Assembly (NCBI GenBank): GCA_023412195.1
Contig: JAEYNZ010000121.1
Coordinates: 1-56,635, forward strand
DNA: 56,635 nt
Source of the DNA: Bacteroidota bacterium
GTDB lineage: Bacteria; Bacteroidota; Bacteroidia; Bacteroidales; Prolixibacteraceae
Direction: 5' to 3'
Part shown: positions 17,490 to 25,084 of the stretch, piece by piece
Numbering within the stretch: position 1 is the first letter of the stretch
Layout: every line of letters starts with the position of its first letter
The notes under the pieces: model-generated
Told to the model about the DNA's origin: nothing
Seen by the model: only the letters and a program-made list of their open reading frames with translations
Database searches by the model: none
Program-made: the position numbers and the translations under genes

Positions 17490-20015
17490 TTACTTTATCA
17501 GATTTTTAAAAGCTGATCCAAATATCAGGTAACTTGTATTTCCACCAATCGTTCCTTCGTTTTGACCCCAGAGAAAAGGCCAGTCGTCGTAGTTTTCAAA
17601 ATGGTCGGGTTTTCTGAACAATATGCCAGGTGCAACATTTCCGGGTATAAAAGAGAAATCAGCCCGGTTATTCCCGTAAAAGACATCCTTGGGACGGGCA
17701 GCACCCACTGTTGCCACCAGCGAGTAATTATGATACGGATGGCAGCCAAAGAGCCAGTTGGTTGTTTTGAAAGCATGGCTGGCATCGATGATATCAGGAA
17801 AATGTTTGTTGGCAAAGCAAATGGTAGTACCAAAATTAACAATGCCTCCGCTTCCTGCCCAGTTGCCCAGGCCAATTGGTACTCCGTAGGGATTATCCAT
17901 TTCAAGCCCGTCGATGTACTCCCTGTACTTTAAAACATAAGGCCGGAGCTTCTCCTTATAGGAAGCTTCCATATGCGGTATGGCATGCAATGCTGTCAGA
18001 ATTACGAAGCTGACATTACGGTCAAGAGCAGGCCATAAAAGCTCATGAAATTTATCGGCATATTGCTGCTCCCCGGTTGATATGTACAATTGAAGATTTG
18101 TACTGATATCTGCTGATCCGCCTCCCCAGCCACGCCGTTCCTGCGGCTGTTTGGCAAGCAGATCCGTAGCCTCCTTCAGAAGTCGTTTTGACTGTTGCAA
18201 AGCTCTTTCCGAAAGATCATCGTTATACCCCTTCAATGCACGGCTTGTTGCTGCGAACATCGTTGCTGCCCTTAGGTCGAGGCCCGGATTGCGGCTTGTA
18301 AATGCCCACATGTCATCCTTAACTCCGCTCGACCGGCCATCAGGGGCTACTTCGTAGGGACCGAGGACCGGATTATAGGGAAGTCCGTCTGTTATAGAAG
18401 CTGCGTCACCAAGGTGGTGGTAATTGTCAAGAACCGAGTTGGAGAGGGTTTGTGCCATGTGGCCGATGATCTCTGCCTGGGCTACCAGTTGCAAAGTCCC
18501 ATGCTCAATATACTGCAATATGTCCGGGGTTCCATCCGGACGGTGAAGATCAACATAACGCTGCTCCTGATTAACAAAAGTCTGATCGCGTAAAGGTTTG
18601 AAATACTCCCATGTTTCCACAAAATTCTGCACTACACCAATGTTAGACCCTGTTTCTATATCGAAATCGCCCGCATCGAAAAAACCACCTATATTTAGTC
18701 CGGGAATCAATTCAAGTGCCTTGTATTTCGTATCGGTAGTGGGTCCCTGGGCATGCAGGTCGAAATGATCTGTATCCGGAGGGGCCTGAAGATAACCATC
18801 CTTAAAAGGCTCACCATGCCACACCCGGTAGGCCTCGTTTACGAACATGTGGTTCATATGAATCGGGATCCAGATATCGCTGGTGGCGTCGGTGATTTTA
18901 TCGTAAACATTATTTTCTATTAAAAAATTATTTGTTTTGAAATCACCATACTGAATATAATAGATGCCGGGAGTTTTAACTGAAGAAAAATCAAACTTCA
19001 CATAGTGGTACTTGTAATAGTCACCCCAGGGGACGATATTGCCACTGAATACTTCGTCAGCTTTACCATCGGCGTCTATTTTATATATGGATGCCTGTGG
19101 AAGTGGTTTGTCTTTCTTGTCGAGTTCAATTACAGAGACTTTTTGTTGGGAAGGAAGGTAGCCCACCTGAGAGAAGCCGATATTAGGCTCCCTTATCCAG
19201 CCGCTGACTGCATTGGGTTCGATGGTCCAGGTCAGAACCTTGCCTGTTTTTCCTGCCGGGAGTAAACTCCGGACAACAAACCAGCCATTTTGTGCAAGTA
19301 CACGGCCATCATACAGCATTATATCGGTATCAGGAGAGGTGATTTTTACAAAGCGTTCAGGTTCATCGGGTGCAAGAAGAAAGGTACGGCCGGTTTCCAG
19401 AGGCAGCGGATCGATAAATCTGCCTGTTCCCCTGTCGTCGGAAGTTACATACCCCTTATACTGCTTTGGTTTTTCGCTGTTAGGTCTTGTTGTTGTATTG
19501 CCTGCCACATAGCGCGGGAAACGATTGTAACGCCCATCCATCAGATAGGTTTTTCCCCAATATTGCGAGGGCAGAAACTCAAGATTGAATCCGGCACTAC
19601 CTTCGAGTGCTGTGGGAAGAGGTTGATCAAGATAAACAGAAATCTCAACACCTTTACCCTTAGCGGTAACAACCACCCGGGAATCAAAATCGTAATCTTT
19701 ATACCTTAATGTAGCCTCTATGCTTTGTGATTCTGGATTAACCTTCCTTACAGGTATTTCAGGAACAAGATCCCACTGCTCCGGAGTGTGTGAAAGTCTG
19801 ACAGCGCCGCCCTGGGCAGTCCTGACACCATGGTGGATCAATTCAATACCGGCTGTCTTTTCATCGTTAAAGCCGCCGGTGAAAAGGTTGCTGTAAACAA
19901 GAACATTCACTCCCTGCGTTTCAAAATACTCAAGATCGTTGAGTTTCAGATCCTGGGCCGGAGCAACATAATATGCCACGGATAATAGTACTGCAAGTGA
20001 TAGAATTTTTTTCAT
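17490..20015 (-). CDS. Exported GH9-family glycoside hydrolase with N-terminal Ig-like domain
   Basis: 841 residues with a type I signal peptide (cleavage near PAQ, residues 19-21). Residues about 25-270 form a beta-rich N-terminal region, then an Ig-like CelD-type domain (about 275-370), then a GH9 alpha/alpha barrel. The catalytic Asp motif is GGFFDAGDF near residue 447 and the late acid motif is NEGTIGGNTSYL near the C-terminus. GH9 enzymes invert beta-glycosidic links, mostly of glucan, but include enzymes acting on xanthan backbone and chitosan oligomers. It is the last gene of the PUL, 217 bases after its neighbour, so it may also have its own promoter. Confidence 0.85.
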   Translation of the reverse strand: MKKILSLAVLLSVAYYVAPAQDLKLNDLEYFETQGVNVLVYSNLFTGGFNDEKTAGIELIHHGVRTAQGGAVRLSHTPEQWDLVPEIPVRKVNPESQSIEATLRYKDYDFDSRVVVTAKGKGVEISVYLDQPLPTALEGSAGFNLEFLPSQYWGKTYLMDGRYNRFPRYVAGNTTTRPNSEKPKQYKGYVTSDDRGTGRFIDPLPLETGRTFLLAPDEPERFVKITSPDTDIMLYDGRVLAQNGWFVVRSLLPAGKTGKVLTWTIEPNAVSGWIREPNIGFSQVGYLPSQQKVSVIELDKKDKPLPQASIYKIDADGKADEVFSGNIVPWGDYYKYHYVKFDFSSVKTPGIYYIQYGDFKTNNFLIENNVYDKITDATSDIWIPIHMNHMFVNEAYRVWHGEPFKDGYLQAPPDTDHFDLHAQGPTTDTKYKALELIPGLNIGGFFDAGDFDIETGSNIGVVQNFVETWEYFKPLRDQTFVNQEQRYVDLHRPDGTPDILQYIEHGTLQLVAQAEIIGHMAQTLSNSVLDNYHHLGDAASITDGLPYNPVLGPYEVAPDGRSSGVKDDMWAFTSRNPGLDLRAATMFAATSRALKGYNDDLSERALQQSKRLLKEATDLLAKQPQERRGWGGGSADISTNLQLYISTGEQQYADKFHELLWPALDRNVSFVILTALHAIPHMEASYKEKLRPYVLKYREYIDGLEMDNPYGVPIGLGNWAGSGGIVNFGTTICFANKHFPDIIDASHAFKTTNWLFGCHPYHNYSLVATVGAARPKDVFYGNNRADFSFIPGNVAPGILFRKPDHFENYDDWPFLWGQNEGTIGGNTSYLIFGSAFKNLIK

Positions 20016-20157
20016 ATAGAATCAAGCTTTAATTCCGGTATTAGAAATATGCTGCCATAATAAATAACCAAATTAAGGAATGATTTAAAGCCATTCCAGT
20101 GCCATGGTTGCTAAAAATAAACAAAATGATCAAAATAATGATGGCAAACATGGTTAT

Positions 20158-20179
20158 CTGCACAAATAAGGTTGTGCAG
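20158..20179. promoter_or_regulatory. Inverted repeat ctgcacaa-N6-ttgtgcag upstream of the GH9 gene
   Basis: Perfect 8-base arms with a 6-base centre in the only long gap (217 bases) of the distal PUL operon. The half-site TTGTGCA also occurs in the divergent regulator/GH88 promoter region at 44543-44549. It could be an operator for a separate GH9 promoter or a small hairpin in the transcript. Confidence 0.4.
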
Positions 20180-20232
20180 TAGCTTTAGGCTAACCAATGA
20201 AAAGTTGGCAGTACACCCACCATTGATCACTT

Positions 20233-21420
20233 TTATAAAACAGGTTTGCCTGCCAGCCAAATCACAGGGTTTCTTACAGGAAGGTTACGCACCACCTCGG
20301 GATGTGCCGGGCGGGCTGGCAGTTGCAGGTAGGTATCGATGTAATCAGGCCTGTCGTAAGCCATTCCGGCAAAGAGCAGGCATGGTTGCCTTACAGGCCA
20401 CTCTTCCCAGATATAGATATCCCTGGCGTATGGCCAGTTATCCTTGTTTTGAATATACGGGTAAATAAATTCCATCCCCTTTTTGAGCGATTTGCCATCA
20501 GCGGTTTCAAATGCCCACAGGTTATCTTCGGGGGTAGAAAGTATTTGTGCCACAATGCTCATGGCATCCATGTTAAACAGGGCATATGCATAGGGTTTGG
20601 TGCGACGCAGTTCAAGCGGGAAACTTCCGTCAGTGTCCATTTGTGAAGGCAGGAGTACGGTTTTAAACCTGTTGGAGCAGAACTGGAGCAACTCATTGTT
20701 TCCGGTAAGGGAAGCCATGGCTGCAGCTGTAGCCACCCAGGTAGTCCCATGATTGTTTTTTGCGTTCATTTCATCAATTCCGTACTTGTGCGTTGTCATC
20801 CACTGTTGGAATTCACTGAACCAGTCAAGGAGTGGTACTTCCATTTGTTCAGGAATCATTCCATTCTGTATAAGAATTTGTGCCGAGCGGGCCACTTCAA
20901 CCAGGTGATAGGCATCGATCAGCCCGATACCCCTGCCTGTATGGCGGCCCCATATGGCCTGGGCATACAGCATGTGCGGGTTCATTCGGGTGGCAGGATT
21001 AACAAACCATGCCTCGAGGTGCTGAACAGCTTTTTCAGCATACTTTATATCACCTGTCATCAGCCATGCGGAAGTCAGCACAGCTGTATGTTCGCTTAGC
21101 CTGACCATGGCATGCCGGTGGTCGGAAAAATTATCCGGATTGCTTTGGCCGTCCTTCTGAATATAAGGCCCTCCTGGATTCAGTGAATCAGGCCACCAAT
21201 AATCGCCTTCAGAATAAAAGTCATTCAGTCCGCCGGCACTTCGTTCACTTTTAGAAGCTGTTACTGTAACAGGCGGTTCTTCCAGATAAATATCTGCCAG
21301 TTCTGTAATTTCTTTTTGCTCGCTTTCTGAAATATAAGGTATGGAGGTTTTTTCAGTACAACCCACTAACAGAATTGAAAGTATGAGGGCATTATAAAAG
21401 TATGTTGTTATGGTTTTCAT
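20233..21420 (-). CDS. Lipoprotein polysaccharide lyase, alginate_lyase (PF05426) fold, PL38-like
   Basis: 395 residues with a lipobox LVGC (Cys21). The single domain is the alpha/alpha-barrel alginate-lyase type, with EGDYWWPDSLNPGGPYIQKD near residue 70, the DHRHAMVRL His/Arg stretch, and KNNHGTTWV near residue 213, whose Asn-His pair is expected at the active site. Family members cut uronate links by beta-elimination; PL38 includes glucuronan/alginate-active enzymes. Substrate here is inferred from the PUL as a glucuronate-containing chain. Part of the distal enzyme operon, 70 bases after the sulfatase-GH78 gene. Confidence 0.82.
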   Translation of the reverse strand: MKTITTYFYNALILSILLVGCTEKTSIPYISESEQKEITELADIYLEEPPVTVTASKSERSAGGLNDFYSEGDYWWPDSLNPGGPYIQKDGQSNPDNFSDHRHAMVRLSEHTAVLTSAWLMTGDIKYAEKAVQHLEAWFVNPATRMNPHMLYAQAIWGRHTGRGIGLIDAYHLVEVARSAQILIQNGMIPEQMEVPLLDWFSEFQQWMTTHKYGIDEMNAKNNHGTTWVATAAAMASLTGNNELLQFCSNRFKTVLLPSQMDTDGSFPLELRRTKPYAYALFNMDAMSIVAQILSTPEDNLWAFETADGKSLKKGMEFIYPYIQNKDNWPYARDIYIWEEWPVRQPCLLFAGMAYDRPDYIDTYLQLPARPAHPEVVRNLPVRNPVIWLAGKPVL

Positions 21421-21490
21421 TTTGATTTATTATATCCTTTACCGTAGATTCAGCTATTACTTTACAGGCATTGACGTCATGTCAATATAC

Positions 21491-24400
21491 CTAAAATGTA
21501 TTCATCCTGATGACAATTTTGTTAACGCCCGGGCTTAGCCTTACCGAACCAAAAAGCAGGTTCACCGGCTGACCGTTCAACAGGATTATATTTTCAGGTG
21601 GCACATCCATTTCAAATTCTCCAACCATATTGGCAGGCAATTCTATCTTAAACTGAAAATTGCTGGCATTTATTCTTTCATATTCACCTCTTATGGGCCC
21701 CCTGATTGTTGGAAGCATAATGGAACTCTGTTTCAGGCTGCTCATCTGCGGGCTGATTTTCACCTTACTGTAACCCGGCATTACAGGCCGGATTCCCCAT
21801 AGGTGACGTGGTATTATGTTGGCAGGAGCAGCACCCCAGGCATGGTTCCAGTCGGAGTTGGGCTTGTATTTCATGTCCCATGCTTCCATGGAAATGGTTG
21901 AACCCACCTTAATCATATTATACCAACTGCGGTCGTGAGTAGCGGTCATCAGTTCAAGGCCGTAATCAGCCTCTCCGGCATTGTAAACAGCTTCCATAAG
22001 GTATTGTGCCCCGTAAACACTGCAGGCCATCCCACGCGATTTGATATGGTTCACCACATCCTTTAGGTACGCTTCAGGCACCATCCCGAATGCAAGCGGA
22101 AACATATTTGCATGAACAGAACCATGATCTGTACCGATACCATCGGTATAATGTCCTTTTTCTGTGTTGTATAGCTTTTCGTTGAATGATTTTTTCACCC
22201 TGGCTGCCCTGGAGTTAAAATCCAGCATGTCTTGAGTTTTCCCCAGAAGCTTTGCAAATTCAGCCATGATTTCCATGTTCCGGTAATAAAGGGCATTGAT
22301 CACAGCATTTACAGGTTTGAAAACAAAACCGTCATCTTCACCCACTACCCCTCCAAATCCACCTTTCTGAGGCCAGTCAACGATATCGCGAAGGCGCTGG
22401 GTGGTATCTGCAAAGCCAAGGCTCGCCATAAATGCACCATTGTGGTTGGGCGAGAAGGTGCTGATAAAACCATCTTCCACTTCCAGCGCCATCAGTGTTT
22501 TATGTTTAAGAGGCTCATAGTATTTTTCAATCAGTCCCGTGCTTCCGGTGTACATGTAATCCTGGTAAAACATCAGGGCAACATGCAGCTGCCACTCGGT
22601 AGGCCAGGTGGGTTTCTCCATAAAATATTCGATTGTCCGGCGGGCAATGGCATATTCATTGTCAACTGAATAATGGCTCAGCTGGTTCAGGTAGGCATCG
22701 GCTTCATATGGGATGCGTTCCCTGTCACCGTCCACATATAATCCTGCAAACGTTGTGGCTTTTTGTGAATACTTGCTAAGTTCCCATACCTTGTTAAGTA
22801 CAGTGTCAGTGCTGCTGAAAGAGCTGGTACTGTAATCAAAGTAGTTAAAGTAGGCAATTTGGGTAACATTTTCGCTGTTCAGGTTCAACCCTGATGCAGA
22901 TGAGCCGGATTTGCCCGCCACTTCAATTTCGGCATAGCGGAAAGGCATGATTACCGGAAAGGTATCCGGCATTGCAACTGCCATTTCATTCGTATTCCGC
23001 TTATCGGGCACAAGTTCAACCTGATAAACAGCTATTCCGGGTTCAACATTCAGTTTCACCTCCTGGTAACGGATAGTGCCACCGGGCTTACGATCAATTA
23101 TACCGTCCGCCAGCTTTTCACCCAACCGGATAACCAGCGTTTCCGGCGTCGAAGCTATATAGTTCAATCGCAGAGTTGCAAATGCTGCCCTGCCAAAATC
23201 AATAAAATAACTTCCGTCCTCATTTTTCCTGATATCAACAGGCGGTATTTCTTCAATCTGAAACCAATTGTGCGAGGTAAACTTATTGCCAAATTCGCCT
23301 GTATAAAACTTCTGGGGTTCAGAATAGTCCGATAAACGGTTGTCCTGATCAAAAATCCGCACTTTCCAGAAGTATGGGGTATTTGGCTGCAGTTGTCCGC
23401 CACCGTATGGAACGTTAACAGATTGATTGTTTCGCACCACTCCGCTGTTCCAGATGTCACCTATGTTGTTATCAGCTTTTTTTCTGTCAGATGATACCAG
23501 GATCTGATATGCTTTTTGAATAACAGCCTCCTGTGGCACAAACCAGCTGAACCGGGGGGTGCCGGTTATGATTTTGGAATACCTGGGATCCCGGATGGTT
23601 TCCACAGTTAAACCAGAAGGGATACCTGAATATGGATCCGTATATTCTGCAGCAAGCCGGTTGAGTTTGTCCCGGAGTTTCAGAATCACCTCTGTATATT
23701 GGGGATTTAAAGCAAGGTTTTTTATTTCCTGTGGATCATCCGTAATATTATAAAGCGCCTCATCAGACTTATCGTTAATGTACCTGAAATACTTCCATTC
23801 AGCGGTTCTAACCCCCTCACTGGGAGGGATATTTTCAAACTCCCAAAGGTGTTCGATAAGAATGGTGTCGCGCTGCAATGTTTTCAGATGCCCCCTAACA
23901 AGTGGCACAAGGCTTTTCCCATGCCATGATTCAGGAGCCGGCACACCGGCCAGGTCAAGAATAGTAGCCGGAACATCGATATTCAATGCCATGTCGTCAG
24001 GCTGTAGTGCTTTCTTTGCCCGGGGGTCATAAACAATCAGCGGCACCCTTACAGAAAGATCATGCATCAGCCATTTTCCTGCAAGTTGCCGTTCACCAAG
24101 AAAGTAGCCGTTATCGCCCATAACTATGATGACCGTGTTTTTATCGAGGCCTTTGGCTTTTAGTTTTTCCCTGATACGGCCAATTTCAAGGTCAATGTCA
24201 TGAATCATCCGGTAATAACCTTTTACACTGTGCTGGTATTTCTCAGGCGTATCGAACCGCCATGTCCAGCGCAGCCTGTTAAAACCTTCACGAACAGGCA
24301 ACGGCTGCTCATTAAAGTATCTATCATCTGCGAGTTCAGGAGCAGGCATCACCATGTTCTGATAAAGTTCATCTGATGACTGCGTCCAGTAATACTGATC

Positions 24401-25045
24401 AGTAGCAGGGTCGTGCGCATGGGGAGCGCTAAAGCTCAATGACAGGCAGAATGGTTTATCACCGGGTGCATTGTCAATAAAATCGAGTGCCTGCTGTCCG
24501 GTATAACGGGTAAGATGTACGGTGTCGCCATTCAGCAGTTTGTAAAAATATCCCTTGTAGTCGTGGTACTGATTATTCCTGTCGTAATCGTCCATTACAT
24601 CGAATAAAGCCTCACTTTTGCTGTAATTCACACCGAACTTTCCAAAGAAACCAGTATAGTAACCAGCATCTTTAAGAACAGCCGGATACGAAGCCTCCAT
24701 ATATTCACTTCTGACCGGTCCAGTTTGAAAGGTATATTTGTGGGTACGTTCGTGCAATCCGGTAAGAATGCTTGCCCGGCTTGCCGAACAGATGGGAGTG
24801 GTCACAACAGCATTCCGGAACCAGGCACCGCTTTTAGCCAGTTTATCCATTTCAGGTGTTTGAATGTTTGGATTTCCTGCGAATCCAAGAGCATCCCACC
24901 TCTGATCATCTGTAAGGATGAACAGGATGTTGGGTTTTTCCTGAACCTTTGTTTTTTGCTTCTGACCAACAGTTTCCGGCACTGTTCCCAGCAACAGGAT
25001 TCCAAGCATTCCCCACCCCGCTGTGTTTGAATTTAAAATTCCCAT
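21491..25045 (-). CDS. Sulfatase (S1) fused to GH78-type alpha-L-rhamnosidase
   Basis: 1184 residues. After a signal-like N-terminus, residues about 37-470 are a type I sulfatase with the formylglycine signature C86-S-A-S-R and the metal-binding LTDDQ (about 44-48); Cys means a sulfatase-maturating radical enzyme is needed, and none is in this window. Residues about 480-1184 resemble GH78: a fibronectin-like N-terminal region (FSWFVPQE, TPYFWKVRIFD), a jelly-roll, an alpha/alpha barrel with DGDRERIPYEADAYLNQ in the place of the catalytic acidic motif, and a C-terminal beta domain. Such an enzyme could desulfate and release terminal rhamnose. Comparable S1-GH78 enzymes are known from marine ulvan loci. 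Confidence 0.88.
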   Translation of the reverse strand: MGILNSNTAGWGMLGILLLGTVPETVGQKQKTKVQEKPNILFILTDDQRWDALGFAGNPNIQTPEMDKLAKSGAWFRNAVVTTPICSASRASILTGLHERTHKYTFQTGPVRSEYMEASYPAVLKDAGYYTGFFGKFGVNYSKSEALFDVMDDYDRNNQYHDYKGYFYKLLNGDTVHLTRYTGQQALDFIDNAPGDKPFCLSLSFSAPHAHDPATDQYYWTQSSDELYQNMVMPAPELADDRYFNEQPLPVREGFNRLRWTWRFDTPEKYQHSVKGYYRMIHDIDLEIGRIREKLKAKGLDKNTVIIVMGDNGYFLGERQLAGKWLMHDLSVRVPLIVYDPRAKKALQPDDMALNIDVPATILDLAGVPAPESWHGKSLVPLVRGHLKTLQRDTILIEHLWEFENIPPSEGVRTAEWKYFRYINDKSDEALYNITDDPQEIKNLALNPQYTEVILKLRDKLNRLAAEYTDPYSGIPSGLTVETIRDPRYSKIITGTPRFSWFVPQEAVIQKAYQILVSSDRKKADNNIGDIWNSGVVRNNQSVNVPYGGGQLQPNTPYFWKVRIFDQDNRLSDYSEPQKFYTGEFGNKFTSHNWFQIEEIPPVDIRKNEDGSYFIDFGRAAFATLRLNYIASTPETLVIRLGEKLADGIIDRKPGGTIRYQEVKLNVEPGIAVYQVELVPDKRNTNEMAVAMPDTFPVIMPFRYAEIEVAGKSGSSASGLNLNSENVTQIAYFNYFDYSTSSFSSTDTVLNKVWELSKYSQKATTFAGLYVDGDRERIPYEADAYLNQLSHYSVDNEYAIARRTIEYFMEKPTWPTEWQLHVALMFYQDYMYTGSTGLIEKYYEPLKHKTLMALEVEDGFISTFSPNHNGAFMASLGFADTTQRLRDIVDWPQKGGFGGVVGEDDGFVFKPVNAVINALYYRNMEIMAEFAKLLGKTQDMLDFNSRAARVKKSFNEKLYNTEKGHYTDGIGTDHGSVHANMFPLAFGMVPEAYLKDVVNHIKSRGMACSVYGAQYLMEAVYNAGEADYGLELMTATHDRSWYNMIKVGSTISMEAWDMKYKPNSDWNHAWGAAPANIIPRHLWGIRPVMPGYSKVKISPQMSSLKQSSIMLPTIRGPIRGEYERINASNFQFKIELPANMVGEFEMDVPPENIILLNGQPVNLLFGSVRLSPGVNKIVIRMNTF

Positions 25046-25084
25046 GTATTATCTCATTTTCGTTGGCGTTCAAAATTCACTTGG

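Noticed and set aside
22232..22669. 145-residue plus-strand open frame inside the sulfatase-GH78 gene
   Set aside because: Antisense shadow of a well-supported domain with no recognisable motif.
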